64,000 bases of DNA from DASVTU01 sp036387415. Its GTDB lineage: Bacteria; Acidobacteriota; Blastocatellia; Pyrinomonadales; Pyrinomonadaceae. The notes beneath the pieces were generated by a model. That model had not been told where the DNA came from. It saw only the letters and a program-made list of their open reading frames with translations, and did not search any database. The stretch covers positions 62,001-126,000 of the forward strand of contig DASVTU010000004.1 in NCBI GenBank assembly GCA_036387415.1, read 5' to 3'. Positions 16,012 through 24,745 of the stretch are shown here, in pieces (position 1 is the first letter of the stretch; every line of letters begins with the position of its first letter). The translations under genes were made by a program, and so were the position numbers.

Positions 16012-16869
16012 ATGCAGGTTCTTTTAGCAGAGGAATACGGGTTTTGTTTCGGTGTGGAGCGCGCCGTGCAGATGACGGAGGAGGCGCTCGCCGGAGGAGC
16101 CAGCGTCCGCACGCTTGGGCCGCTCATCCACAACACGCAGGAGATTAAACGTCTCGAATCCGAAGGCGTGACGACCGTCAACTCACCCGAAGAAGCCGGA
16201 CAGGACGTGACAGCGGTGATTCGCGCCCACGGCGTGACGCCCGAAGTGCAACGCGAACTCGAAGCGCGTGCGGGGCGTGTGATTGACGCCACCTGTCCCT
16301 TCGTCACGAAGGTGCAGCACCTTGCGGAACGCGCCGCCGCAGAGAATCGCGACGTGGTAGTCGTCGGCAATCCCGACCACCCGGAGATGATAGGTGTGCG
16401 AGGTTACGCGCCGCGCCACGCGCACGTCGTCCGTGACGCGAGCGAAGTCGCCGCCTTGCCGTCGCTTCATGCGCCGCTCGTCGTCTCGCAGACCACTATC
16501 AAACTCAGCACATTTCTCGAAGCGGCGGAGGCCGTGCGCGCCAAGTCCGACGCGGAGCCGCAGGTCATCAACACCATCTGCTCCGCCACGCGCGACCGTC
16601 AGGACGCCGCACGCGCGCTCGCGGGACACGTCGATGCCTTCTACATCATCGGCGGCAAACATTCCTCCAACAGCATCAAACTGCTCTCCGTCTGCCGCGA
16701 GCAATGCGAAAAGAGTTTTCTGATTGAAACGCCCGACGAAATCGACGCCGCAGACCTTCGCGGCCTCGAACGCGTCGGCGTCACCGCCGGAGCCTCGACG
16801 CCCAACTGGCTCATCGAACAGGTCGTCGCACGACTACGCGAAATCGGCGACGCGCAAACTCAAAGATAG
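16012..16869 (+). CDS. ispH: 4-hydroxy-3-methylbut-2-enyl diphosphate reductase
   Basis: 285 residues from ATG 16012 (MQVLLAEEYGFCFGV). The longer frame from 15841 lacks homology. IspH performs the last step of the MEP isoprenoid pathway, reducing HMBPP to IPP and DMAPP with a 4Fe-4S cluster. The three cluster Cys are visible in GFCFGVERA, ATCPFVTKVQ and NTICSATRDRQ. The substrate-binding His residues sit in RAHGVTPE and GNPDHPEM, and the QTT and SNSIKL segments are present. Length and motif order match the family, so it is probably functional. A strong hairpin terminator follows at 16889. Confidence 0.96.
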   Translation: MQVLLAEEYGFCFGVERAVQMTEEALAGGASVRTLGPLIHNTQEIKRLESEGVTTVNSPEEAGQDVTAVIRAHGVTPEVQRELEARAGRVIDATCPFVTKVQHLAERAAAENRDVVVVGNPDHPEMIGVRGYAPRHAHVVRDASEVAALPSLHAPLVVSQTTIKLSTFLEAAEAVRAKSDAEPQVINTICSATRDRQDAARALAGHVDAFYIIGGKHSSNSIKLLSVCREQCEKSFLIETPDEIDAADLRGLERVGVTAGASTPNWLIEQVVARLREIGDAQTQR

Positions 16870-16888
16870 ACACGCACCGTTTACACAA

Positions 16889-16930
16889 AACGTCAAAAGG
16901 CCGCTCGAAAGTGAGCGGCCTTTTGACGTT
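16889..16930. terminator. Strong bidirectional hairpin terminator
   Basis: A perfect 18-bp stem (16889-16906 with 16913-16930) closes a 6-base loop, GAAAGT. The arms contain AAAAGG and CCTTTT and are GC-rich near the loop. It lies between the convergent ends of ispH and the gene at 16953, so it can serve both strands. Confidence 0.85.
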
Positions 16931-16952
16931 TCGACACGATGCATTTCATCAA

Positions 16953-17588
16953 TCAGAAATCATCTTCGGATGCTTCGGCGCGACGCAAGGCGTTAACAAT
17001 CCAACATGCCTCTTCCGACTCAAGTTCGTCGGCCTGTCTCTGTAGCGCATCGCGCGCCACCTCCGCGTCCACAGGGTCGCCAAGCATCTCGACGAGCACC
17101 GAAGTCGGCCTCAGCAGCAAGCCTTCCTGCGCGATGGCACGCACCGCCGGATTCGCGTGCCGCGCCATTTCACAATTCTCGCTCGGCGCCACACGCGACA
17201 CCAGCATGTCTGCCAGTTCATCGACGCGCGCAAAATCATGTGCGCGCAACGCACGCTCAAGCAACTGTGCGAAGACTTCCGCCGAGCGTGCTTGATTGCG
17301 TAGCATCAAGGCACATGTCTCGGTCATGCGCGTGAGTTTGTGCGACTGTTCGACGCTCAAAGCATTCGCGCCCTGTTCGGTGGCGCGTTCATCGAGCGCG
17401 GCGAGCAGTCGGCTCAATTCCCATTCCGCACGTGCATCGTAGGGCGTGCCGATTCCCGTCGCCGACGACATCTGCGGCGGCGGTATCGTCGTCGCCGAGA
17501 CGAGTGCGCGTTCGACTAGACTGCGTGTGGTCGGACGCAATCCGTCCCAAACACTCGCCACGCGCGCCCCGAAATCTTCAATCATCAT
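16953..17588 (-). CDS. Hypothetical helical protein
   Basis: 211 residues if started at the ATG-ATG at 17588/17585, which has GGAGAG about ten bases upstream. The open frame reaches 17786, but the extra 66 residues look like non-coding sequence. The protein is mostly helical, without signal or membrane segment. Its second half contains repeat-like Ala/Leu/Asp helices (VDELADMLVSR, NPAVRAIAQEGLLLRP, VARDALQRQADELE) reminiscent of alpha-solenoid proteins such as the one at 582-1799, though homology is not clear by eye. A TATACT hexamer on the minus strand (17646-17651) could be its -10. Function unknown. Confidence 0.5.
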   Translation of the reverse strand: MMIEDFGARVASVWDGLRPTTRSLVERALVSATTIPPPQMSSATGIGTPYDARAEWELSRLLAALDERATEQGANALSVEQSHKLTRMTETCALMLRNQARSAEVFAQLLERALRAHDFARVDELADMLVSRVAPSENCEMARHANPAVRAIAQEGLLLRPTSVLVEMLGDPVDAEVARDALQRQADELESEEACWIVNALRRAEASEDDF

Positions 17589-17737
17589 CACTGAATTCTC
17601 TCCATCTCCCTCGCATCCTAAACCACAACCGTTCAGGCCGACGCTAGTATAACTCGAATGAAACAGCGTTGGCGACCAAAGAGATAACCGCCCGCGACGA
17701 ACTGCACGCGGACGAAGCGAAGCGGAAAAATTTCGGA

Positions 17738-18061
17738 TTATTTCAGCAGTTCGATGCCGCCATGCGCGACGGCGAACATGATGCAATCCTGCGCGCCGCT
17801 GAGTGCCACGGGGTGATGCGTGGAATCGGCATCGTTGATGATGTAGTCGCCCGCGCGATGTTCGCCGCGCCCGTCGCGGTAGCCGCCCTGAAGGATGAGC
17901 ACTTCCTCCACGCCCCTGTGACGGTGCGCCGGATAAGAGCAGCCGGGCTGCATGCGTATAAAGACGGTGGCGTCGCCCGTCGCCTCGTCGTGCCGCAGGA
18001 CGTGTAGAAAGATTCCACGGTGGCGCGTCGCGCGCCAGTCGATGGAAGAGAGGTCAAACAT
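17738..18061 (-). CDS. Small cupin-domain protein (ChrR-like)
   Basis: 107 residues, a single double-stranded beta-helix. Cupin motif 1 is PAHRHRGVEEVLILQGGYRDG, giving metal ligands His, His and Glu. Motif 2 is at STHHPVALSG. The form resembles ChrR/anti-sigma-type cupins, which often bind zinc, and small stand-alone metal-dependent enzymes such as dioxygenases. Which of these applies cannot be told from sequence alone. No sigma factor gene is adjacent, so an anti-sigma role is not supported by context. No clear Shine-Dalgarno precedes ATG 18061. Confidence 0.75.
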   Translation of the reverse strand: MFDLSSIDWRATRHRGIFLHVLRHDEATGDATVFIRMQPGCSYPAHRHRGVEEVLILQGGYRDGRGEHRAGDYIINDADSTHHPVALSGAQDCIMFAVAHGGIELLK

Positions 18062-18133
18062 GAGAAGAAAGTGATTAAGTCAGCGGTGAACCGTGCGCGG
18101 TAAAAACAACGGAATAGAATCGTGTGATTACTT

Positions 18134-18388
18134 TTAACTGCTGACGGGTGACGGCTCGCTGCCGACGGTCTCCGGGTTGTGATCGACAATCTCTGTGATT
18201 TTGTCGAACGTGATTTTGATGATTTCGCCGTCGGCGCGTTCCATCTTGACGCTCGGTTTGGTGAGCGCCTGCGTCGTCTTCATGCTGCGGACGACGCCGC
18301 GCACGCGCGTGCCGTCGTCGGTCACAATCTCGATGTTATCTTTGCCGTAGAGCGGCTGCAATGCGGCGAGAGCTTTGGTCACTTCCAC
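18134..18388 (-). CDS. Small hypothetical protein, possible Sm-like beta fold
   Basis: 84 residues from GTG 18388, with AGGA eight bases upstream. It has a short N-terminal helix, then alternating beta-strand patterns (NIEIVTDDGTRVRGVVRS, SVKMERADGEIIKITFDKITEIVD). The strand-turn-strand layout with a charged tail is compatible with a small beta-barrel such as an Sm/Hfq-like or YlxS-like fold, but no signature is strong enough to name it. It is leftward and upstream of the cupin gene (73-base gap), so the two may be cotranscribed. Confidence 0.5.
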   Translation of the reverse strand: MEVTKALAALQPLYGKDNIEIVTDDGTRVRGVVRSMKTTQALTKPSVKMERADGEIIKITFDKITEIVDHNPETVGSEPSPVSS

Positions 18389-18748
18389 TTTTTTAATCCT
18401 ATCTTTCTCTCAAAACTGTCGGGAGCGAAACCGTATCGGACGAGGCACATTCGCTCGCACGACCCGTCGCGGCTTGTCGCGCGCGTCTCTTGGTGGCCTC
18501 CGTCCTGAAACGAAATGCGCCGATGCGATTCGCACAACTCTCAAGCACTCTCCATGCCAGAGGCCACCGCGACGCCGCCCACAGGCGATTTTTCGGGCAA
18601 AACAAGCGGGTTTTCGGGCATTGGAATGCACAAAGAGTCTATGCCGCAGGCGAACAATATGCAACTGTCAGGCTCCAAATGGCGTATATTAAAGACACCG
18701 GAAGCTTTATGCTTACGCCACAAACCTTTCGCGAACGGCCAAAAAATT
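18389..18748. other. Divergent intergenic region, no confident feature
   Basis: Lies between divergent starts. The downstream frame is open upstream to 18515 (candidate ATGs at 18554 and 18626), but the extra residues look non-conserved. I see no clear promoter or repeat here. Confidence 0.4.
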
Positions 18749-19780
18749 ATGCAATCCGAAAAAGAACACGCGGGCAACAAGACGAGCGCGAACGACTTCG
18801 AGACGCAGACGTGTCAGAGTTGTCATGCGACGATGGTGCGCGGCATGCGTTTCTGTCGTCTGTGCGGTTATCGTCTGGGCGAGGGCGTCGAGGAGTTTGC
18901 CGAGACGCGACGCTTCAACACAGACGCGCCGCCCGCCGTCAAGAACACGACGCCGACTTTCGGGATGCCTTCGGAGTTTGGGGCGATGACGCCCGGCGCT
19001 GCGCCGCAAACCTCAACGCTCAACCGTCCGTCTTCGCCCTTCCGCATACTTCAATCGTTCTGCCGCCCGCGCCGCGCAAACTGGATGCTTTGGATAGTTA
19101 TCGCCATCGCGATTTTCGTCGCGGTGGGCGGCGGCCTGCAAAGTCTCGTCGGTTCGGACGAGGATGCGTCTTCCACGCCGACGGCTGCGGCGCGCCGTTC
19201 ATACATCGGCGTGGACGTTGACGACGGCGACAACGGCGCGTTGGTCAACTCGGTGACGCCGCCGGGTTCGCCCGCCGACCTCGCCGGACTCGTCGGCGGC
19301 GACGTGGTGACCTCCTTCGACGGCAGGCGAGTGACGAGCGAAAAAGAGCTTCTGGATTCGCTCGGCTCGACGCCCGTCGGCAAAACCGTTGACCTGATTT
19401 TCATCCGCGACGGTGTCGAAAAAACGACGAAGTTAACCACCATCTCCGCCGAGGAACGCAAGCGACTCGCGGCGGCCTTCGACAAGCGGCCTGAAGGCGA
19501 AGGCTTTTTGGGAATCGAACCGAACGAACTCGAACGCGTCTTTGTCGAGTCGTTGAATATTCACGGCGTACGCCTCGGCGAGGTCATACGAAACCGCCCC
19601 GGCTACATCGCGGGCTTGCGCGAAGGCGACATCGTACTCGAATTTGAGGGCGTCCCCATTCGCACGGAAAAGGAACTTCTCGCGCGCATCGACCGCGCCA
19701 TCCCCGATAGCGTCGTCCGCATCGTCGTCATGCGCGACGGCAACCGCATCGAAATACCCGTCAAAATGGGGCAAGACTGA
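18749..19780 (+). CDS. Zinc-ribbon, single-span membrane protein with two PDZ domains
   Basis: 343 residues from ATG 18749, although the frame is open to 18515. A zinc ribbon CQSCHATMVRGMRFCRLCG lies near the N-terminus (cytoplasmic). A linker follows, then a membrane helix (WMLWIVIAIAIFVAVGGGL). Two PDZ modules come next: YIGVDVDDGDNGALVNSV through GLVGGDVVTSFDGR, and FLGIEPNELER through GLREGDIVLEFEGVPI. The PDZ pair would sit in the periplasm and bind peptide C-termini. There is no protease domain, so it is a scaffold or regulator rather than a DegP enzyme. No clear ribosome site precedes the chosen start. Confidence 0.75.
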   Translation: MQSEKEHAGNKTSANDFETQTCQSCHATMVRGMRFCRLCGYRLGEGVEEFAETRRFNTDAPPAVKNTTPTFGMPSEFGAMTPGAAPQTSTLNRPSSPFRILQSFCRPRRANWMLWIVIAIAIFVAVGGGLQSLVGSDEDASSTPTAAARRSYIGVDVDDGDNGALVNSVTPPGSPADLAGLVGGDVVTSFDGRRVTSEKELLDSLGSTPVGKTVDLIFIRDGVEKTTKLTTISAEERKRLAAAFDKRPEGEGFLGIEPNELERVFVESLNIHGVRLGEVIRNRPGYIAGLREGDIVLEFEGVPIRTEKELLARIDRAIPDSVVRIVVMRDGNRIEIPVKMGQD

Positions 19781-19786
19781 AGTTTG

Positions 19787-19870
19787 GTAAATGGTAAATG
19801 GCGAATGGTGAATAGATAAGACCTGTTCTTTCTATTCACCATTCGCCATTTACCAATCGCTATTCACGGT
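19787..19870. repeat. Heptamer hairpin element, GTRAAT family (copy B)
   Basis: A perfect 25-bp inverted repeat (19792-19816 with 19831-19855) around the apex TAAGACCTGTTCTT. Consecutive 7-base words are GGTAAAT, GGTAAAT, GGCGAAT, GGTGAAT, AGATAAG. It fills the gap between two convergent stop codons. Confidence 0.92.
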
Positions 19871-20209
19871 TTACAAGTTGAGATATTCGCGCAGGCGGGC
19901 TTCCATCTCGCGCCGGACATCTTCGCGGTCTTCTTCTTCCTCATCCGCTTCAAACAACTCGAACAACGCGTAGGGCGTCTCGGCGATAAGGCGCAGTTCC
20001 CATGCTTCGCGTCGCTCATGCGAAGGACGCGACAGCCAGATGGCATCGAAAGCGGCTTCCGTGAAGGCGACGTTTTCAAAGCGTACGTCGCCTCCAGCTT
20101 CGGCGTGCAGTTGCGCTAACGTTTCGGCGCGCATCAGCACGCGCTTCAAAGTCCATCCATGTCGGCGGTAGGTCGCCAGTATTTCATGAAATAGCTGAAG
20201 CTGGTTCAT
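19871..20209 (-). CDS. Small acidic hypothetical protein
   Basis: 112 residues from ATG 20209. The frame reaches 20455, but the extra N-terminal part has no protein-like pattern. It begins MNQLQLFHEILATYRRHGWTLKRVLM, then ENVAFTEAAFDAIWLSRPS, RREAWELRLIAETPYALFELF and an acidic run EADEEEEDREDVRREM. The pattern (mixed alpha/beta with an acidic C-terminal helix) suggests a soluble protein. I do not recognise the family. The stop codon abuts the hairpin element B. Confidence 0.5.
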   Translation of the reverse strand: MNQLQLFHEILATYRRHGWTLKRVLMRAETLAQLHAEAGGDVRFENVAFTEAAFDAIWLSRPSHERREAWELRLIAETPYALFELFEADEEEEDREDVRREMEARLREYLNL

Positions 20210-20507
20210 CGCTTGCGCCTCGCTGCCCGCTGAATCTCCTGTGTCGTCAAAAACAAAAACGTCGCGCGTCGAAGAAATATTTCGCGCGTCTCCGATTTCG
20301 CGTTTAGCATACAACAAGGCAGACGCTCGTTGGCAGACGAGAAGTGTTGCAAGCGGCGTCGGAGGATTGTTGAAAGTGGCGGTGTTTGACCGCGCGCGTT
20401 CTAAATCTTTATGATGCGTCGGGTCGTCGAGTGTTCGTCGCATTGACAGACGCAAGCACAGACGCGGGGAGACGCGCTCACTTTTGTCTAATCATCATGG
20501 AGAAAAT
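20210..20507. other. Divergent intergenic region
   Basis: About 300 bases separating leftward and rightward genes. Open frames continue into it from the left gene, but with no protein-like pattern. No repeat or clear promoter was identified. Confidence 0.35.
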
Positions 20508-21314
20508 TTGAACGACGACGCCGCAGGGGATGAGACGCCCTTCGGAGCGGCGTTGCGCGAATCGCTCAAACTTCACGGCGTGAGGCTTGAAGGATTCTGC
20601 TCGCGCAGAGACGCGGTGGCGCGTCGTGTGCTTGAGGAGTATGGCGCGATGTTCGTCGCTTCGAGGCGCGTGCGTGTGCCGCCCGTGTGCGTCTTTTCGA
20701 GCGAGCAAGAGGTGTTGCGTTTTCAAGAGGAGGCGACGCCGCAAGCCGAACCCTTTGGCGAAGTCATTATCGAACTGCAACCGGCGGCGATGCAGGCACT
20801 CGTGGAGGCGCGCGAGGAGGCGCGCGGCGCGGGGTTGGACGTAACGCCGCGAGGAGGCGCGGAGGCCGGACGCCGCAGTTTCAACGATTCGTTGCGGCTC
20901 TGGAATTCGCGCGTCGCGCCCGCGCTCGAACACTGGCGGAACGAGGGACGACTACTGACGGAACAGTGCGAGCGTCTGCGCTGCTTGTCGCTCTACGAGC
21001 AGATTGCCGAAGTGCTCAAACTAGAGACGGAAGGCATCCTCTTTAGCAAGGATTTTTCCAAAACCATCTTGCAGTCGGTGGCTGCGCCGGGTTCGTCGCA
21101 GCATTTGGCGATGTTGGCGTTCGACGCGTTTGAGTACGACGACGAGCACGTGCGTCGCATACTGGCGCGCCACGGTTGGTTTCAAACTGTGCGGAGCGAC
21201 CTGCCGCATTTTACTTTCCTCGGCCTTGAAGAAGGGGAGTTGCCGGAGCGCGGGCTGCGCCGACACGTCGAAGCCAACGGGCAGATTTTCTGGACGCCCG
21301 ACATGGGTGGATGA
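20508..21314 (+). CDS. VanY/M15-like putative D,D-carboxypeptidase
   Basis: 268 residues from TTG 20508, preceded by GGAG at 5 bases. TTG 20484 is an alternative start. The C-terminal third contains SVAAPGSSQHLAMLAFDAFEY and then HGWFQTVRSDLPHFTFLG. M15 peptidases use a SxHxxG..AxD block and a distal His as zinc ligands, and here SSQH....AFD and PHFT occupy those places. The first 130 residues carry FGAALRESLKLHGVRL and a helical region of unknown role. There is no signal peptide, which is unusual for a peptidoglycan enzyme. Assignment rests on motif resemblance only, and the usual Gly in the first block is Met here. Confidence 0.55.
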   Translation: MNDDAAGDETPFGAALRESLKLHGVRLEGFCSRRDAVARRVLEEYGAMFVASRRVRVPPVCVFSSEQEVLRFQEEATPQAEPFGEVIIELQPAAMQALVEAREEARGAGLDVTPRGGAEAGRRSFNDSLRLWNSRVAPALEHWRNEGRLLTEQCERLRCLSLYEQIAEVLKLETEGILFSKDFSKTILQSVAAPGSSQHLAMLAFDAFEYDDEHVRRILARHGWFQTVRSDLPHFTFLGLEEGELPERGLRRHVEANGQIFWTPDMGG

Positions 21315-21535
21315 GAATGAAGTGGCTGGACATTTCAGTTGGTTTGTGAGAAAGATTCGTCGCCGTTGGTCTCCGTTGCGGCGGCGAGTGGCGATGTTTA
21401 GAGACTCGCCGTTTGAAGTGGCGACGTTTGACCTTTCAAAAACCGTGATGGTGCGGCGAAGGCCAGTGGTTCGACCTTTCCGATACGTCGAAATTCTAAT
21501 AAGACTGAAATTCAAAAGGGAGAGAAAAAAGCAAA

Positions 21536-22057
21536 ATGATTTTATGTCCCTCTTGCGGCGGAGAGAACGCCGACGGTACACGTTTCTGCGTCAGGTGCGG
21601 CGCAGGTTTAGCGCCCGTTCCCGAACCGGGGTCGTGGCGCGCCGACACAGACCCCAGACAGGAATCAACCACGTCGGCCTACCCCACCGGAGAATATAGG
21701 CCGCCCACTACGCCGCCCGGTTATCAACCGCCGCCCGCCGCGCCCATGACCTACCAGCCGCAATCTTATCAACAACAGACGACCGCTGGCGGTGGTCAGC
21801 AGATGCATCCCATCATCCCCGCGCTCATCAGTTTCTTCTTCCCCGGCCTCGGCCTCATCGCCGTGCCGAACAAGGCCGGACTCGGAATAGGAATCTTCGT
21901 CGCTCATCTTGTTCTGACATTCATCATCGCCATCATCACCTTAGGGCTTTGCCTGTTGGTCTACCTTCCGATAGCAAGCATCGTCGCCGCGATACACAGT
22001 TGGGACGAATCCGCGAAAGCGTCGAACGGACAATTCCAGCCGATTCTTTTCAAGTAA
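21536..22057 (+). CDS. Zinc-ribbon membrane protein
   Basis: 173 residues. The N-terminal zinc ribbon is CPSCGGENADGTRFCVRCG (two CxxC knuckles). A Pro/Gln/Tyr-rich linker follows (residues about 45-90). Two hydrophobic regions come next, PIIPALISFFFPGLGLI and IGIFVAHLVLTFIIAIITLGLCLLVYLPI, the latter long enough to cross the membrane once or twice. Such zinc-ribbon plus TM proteins are common and uncharacterised in soil bacteria. AAGGGAGAG lies about eleven bases before ATG 21536. The gene is followed closely by a DUF2085 gene in the same direction. Confidence 0.7.
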   Translation: MILCPSCGGENADGTRFCVRCGAGLAPVPEPGSWRADTDPRQESTTSAYPTGEYRPPTTPPGYQPPPAAPMTYQPQSYQQQTTAGGGQQMHPIIPALISFFFPGLGLIAVPNKAGLGIGIFVAHLVLTFIIAIITLGLCLLVYLPIASIVAAIHSWDESAKASNGQFQPILFK

Positions 22058-22106
22058 ATCGCGCGCTGCGACTTCAATCAACTCCGAAGCCGCCGTCTGC
22101 TTCAAG

Positions 22107-22526
22107 ATGTTCCACGCCACATTCTTTTTCTTTCTCTATCGCGTCGCCATGTTCGCCGGAAGCCTCTGGTGTCACCAACGTGCGGAGCGTTCGCCGCATG
22201 TGTGGGGCGTGCAGATGCCCGTGTGCTGGCGTTGCAGCGGCATCATCGTGGGCGCGTTCGTCTTCCTCATCTGGCTCATCAGGAAGAAACGACTCCCGCC
22301 GTTTGCGTTATCGCTCGCGCTGGCGTCCCTCTTGCCGCTCGACGTGCTCCACGCCATCGCGACAGGCGGAGAAGGCGACAACCTGCGGCGGCTGTTGACG
22401 GGCGTGCTGTGGGGAATATTCGGAACAGGCGCGACGCTGCATCTCCTGAAATTCGCCATTGACGCACGCGTGCGTCGCGTCGCGGCGTCACGCTCCGACC
22501 AGCGCGCGGCGGTGCGTCTGACGTAG
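22107..22526 (+). CDS. DUF2085 membrane protein
   Basis: 139 residues. The family signature is present: SLWCHQRAERSPHVWGVQMPVCWRCSGIIVG, with a CHQ near the start and a CxxC (CWRC) before the second helix. Together they probably bind a metal. Three membrane helices follow. The function of DUF2085 is not established. It lies 49 bases after the zinc-ribbon gene and is probably its operon partner. Length is typical of the family. Confidence 0.85.
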   Translation: MFHATFFFFLYRVAMFAGSLWCHQRAERSPHVWGVQMPVCWRCSGIIVGAFVFLIWLIRKKRLPPFALSLALASLLPLDVLHAIATGGEGDNLRRLLTGVLWGIFGTGATLHLLKFAIDARVRRVAASRSDQRAAVRLT

Positions 22527-22572
22527 ACGCGGCGGGGCGTGGCGCGTCGATTTCTTCACTGCACAGAAAACA

Positions 22573-22601
22573 TTTTCAACGCCGACGAGAAATGCTATAT
22601 T
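22573..22601 (+). promoter_or_regulatory. Probable promoter of the second Ser/Thr kinase
   Basis: TTTTCA at 22573-22578, 17-base spacer, TATATT at 22596-22601, with TG one base before it (extended -10). The kinase ATG is about 190 bases downstream. Confidence 0.5.
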
Positions 22602-22788
22602 CACTTCCCACTCCCGCATCACAGCATGCAGACGTGGCATCTCCCAGTTTCCAGAAGAAGAACAACGACTGAATAACAATCTACCAGAGCGCCGCTCGAC
22701 CCCCCGCGCGCCGTCATCTGACGCTTTCTCGCAAGCGTAGCGCAAGGTTCTGGTGAGCGACCCTCGTTTCGTACGAGAGGGTCAGGAA

Positions 22789-24429
22789 ATGGATATCCCC
22801 CAAATCATTGCCGGACGATTTCGCATCGAATGTGAAATCGGTAAAGGCGGCATGGGCACGGTTTATCGTGCTTCGCATCTCGGCCTCGAACGTCCCGTCG
22901 CAGTCAAAGTCCTCAAAAAAGAGTTTGCCGCCGACCCCGAAGTCGCCGAACGTTTCATGCGCGAGGCGCGCACGATGGCGCGTCTCAGGCATCCGCGCGC
23001 CGCCATGATTTTCGACGCCGGACGACTCGCCGACGGTCGCCCCTTCATCGTCATGGAATACGTCGAGGGGCAGACGCTCGCCGAAACCCTTGCGCGCGAC
23101 GGCAACTTTGCGCCCGAACGCGCCGTTCGCGTCGCTTCGGAAATCTGCGAAGTGCTCGCCGAAGCTCACGCGCTCGGCATTGTCCATCGCGATTTGAAGC
23201 CGTCCAACATCATCTTGAACGAGCGCGGCGTCTGCGTGCTCGACTTCGGCATCGCCAAAGTGCTCGCCACTTCGGCGGAAGCGACGCGCACCTATGGGAC
23301 GACCGAATCCGGCCTCGTCATCGGCACGCCGCGCTACATGTCGCCGGAACAATGCATGGGGCAGAAGGTGGGCGCAGCGAGCGACCTCTACAGCGTCGGC
23401 GTGCTCGTCTACGAAATGCTGGCGGGTCGTCCGCCGTTCACAGACCAACTGGCCTCGGCGGTGCTCGTCAAACAGACGACCTCCGCGCCGCCGCCTCTGC
23501 TCTCGTTGCGCCCCGACCTGCCGCGTCAGTTGGCGATTGCGACGCACACGCTGCTGGTCAAAAATCCCGCGCAGCGTCCCAACAAGGCGACGGAAGTCCG
23601 CGCCATGCTCGCCAGATCAATCGCGCCGCCGCCCCGCGAACCCCACGCCGCCGAAGCCGAAGCACAACCCTTCGCCTCGACCATCGCCACGCTCAACAAC
23701 GGCACTTCCGTCCTCTTTCGCGCGGCCACCGTCTTTGCGCTCACGTTGATGCTCGGCGCGTTGCTGTTCGCATGGTCGGGACACAAGACGACGCCCACCG
23801 CCGCCGCCGCATCCACAATGGCAGAGACGACAACGCCGCGCTCCGCCGCACGCAACAACACTGCCAACGCCACGACGCGCACCGACGACGCCGCGCAAGC
23901 CGTGATGCAGACGAAAACCTCTGCGAAGAAATGGCCTGCCAAACTCTCGCCCGACGACGCGCAACGCATCGCCGAATCGTTGACACGCGCCGTCATCATC
24001 GATGCACGTCTCGTCCGCATCGGTTCGCGTCAGGCCGTGGCGACCATCCAGAGCGCGACGCCGAATGGCGCGGCGCAATTCTGTCTGCTCGAACGTCGCG
24101 GTTTGCAGTATCAAATGACGATGCGCGAGCCGCTCGACGTGGCCGGATTTCGCGGCGAAAACTGGATGCTGGAAGTTGTTGACATCGACCGCGACGGCAG
24201 CGAGGAAGTGCTCTGCACGGGCGAAAAACTTCCGCTCAATTCGCAAAACCGACGCTTAGTGCTCCACGTGCCACGCCTGCGCCAAACCTACAGCCTCCGC
24301 GTCGTCGCCGACAGCCATGAGCGAAACAGCATCAGCGCCACATGGTCAAACAACGCCATGACGCATCTCGCGCATCCCTACCGCAACGCCCTGCGCCAAC
24401 GCGTGCTCGAAACCACAAAAACATACTAA
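22789..24429 (+). CDS. Membrane Ser/Thr protein kinase with extracytoplasmic domain
   Basis: 546 residues from ATG 22789 (GAGAGGG eight bases upstream). A GTG start at 22753 is possible. The Hanks-type kinase domain has GKGGMGTVY, VAVKVLKK, HRDLKPSN (from 133) and DFGIA (from 152). VIGTPRYMSPEQ is the P+1 region. A membrane helix lies at about 316-331 (FALTLMLGALLFAWSG), then a Thr/Ala-rich linker. The C-terminal extracytoplasmic domain contains DIDRDGSEE (Asp 465, 467, 469), the DxDxDG loop seen in FG-GAP/VCBS calcium-binding repeats. The C-terminal part differs completely from the TPR kinase at 11738. Confidence 0.9.
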   Translation: MDIPQIIAGRFRIECEIGKGGMGTVYRASHLGLERPVAVKVLKKEFAADPEVAERFMREARTMARLRHPRAAMIFDAGRLADGRPFIVMEYVEGQTLAETLARDGNFAPERAVRVASEICEVLAEAHALGIVHRDLKPSNIILNERGVCVLDFGIAKVLATSAEATRTYGTTESGLVIGTPRYMSPEQCMGQKVGAASDLYSVGVLVYEMLAGRPPFTDQLASAVLVKQTTSAPPPLLSLRPDLPRQLAIATHTLLVKNPAQRPNKATEVRAMLARSIAPPPREPHAAEAEAQPFASTIATLNNGTSVLFRAATVFALTLMLGALLFAWSGHKTTPTAAAASTMAETTTPRSAARNNTANATTRTDDAAQAVMQTKTSAKKWPAKLSPDDAQRIAESLTRAVIIDARLVRIGSRQAVATIQSATPNGAAQFCLLERRGLQYQMTMREPLDVAGFRGENWMLEVVDIDRDGSEEVLCTGEKLPLNSQNRRLVLHVPRLRQTYSLRVVADSHERNSISATWSNNAMTHLAHPYRNALRQRVLETTKTY

Positions 24430-24444
24430 AGCAACACGACGAGA

Positions 24445-24560
24445 GAAACGGAGCGAGGTTAAAAGGGGAAAAGGGAATGCATCCCTTCACCCTTCTACCT
24501 CGCCCCGTTTCCACTTTTACGTTCGACCTTTCCATTTTTACGCATCACCTTTCACTCATT
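24445..24560. terminator. Heptamer hairpin of the AAAGGG family (copy F), likely terminator
   Basis: GAAACGGAGCGAGGT (24445-24459) pairs with ACCTCGCCCCGTTTC (24497-24511) at 14 of 15 positions, and the purine/pyrimidine limbs continue inside. A tail of clean 7-base words follows to 24560 (CCACTTT, TACGTTC, GACCTTT, CCATTTT, TACGCAT, CACCTTT). It begins 15 bases after the kinase stop. Confidence 0.75.
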
Positions 24561-24624
24561 TCCCAACTTCCGTTCATCCAGCATCCCTTCGCACACATCC
24601 CTGCTTTTGGCGAGCAACCCCGCG

Positions 24625-24633
24625 TGTTATGAT
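24625..24633 (+). promoter_or_regulatory. Extended -10 element upstream of the M16 pair
   Basis: TGTTATGAT, about 110 bases before the start at 24746. The -35 region is weak. Confidence 0.4.
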
Positions 24634-24745
24634 TCGACTCTAAATTAGTCCGAATCAAACGCGAATCGGTTTAGTCGGCCTTCCTCTCGGAATGACTGCT
24701 ATGTGCCCGCCGCGTCTGGTTATGTCAAAAACAATTTAGGTGTTT

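Noticed and set aside
18515..18748. Longer start for the PDZ protein
   Set aside because: The added residues lack any domain pattern or ribosome site. The zinc ribbon begins only after ATG 18749.
19787..19870. Possible CRISPR or minisatellite array
   Set aside because: The 7-base word period has no spacers and the two halves are inverted, so it is a hairpin repeat and not an array.
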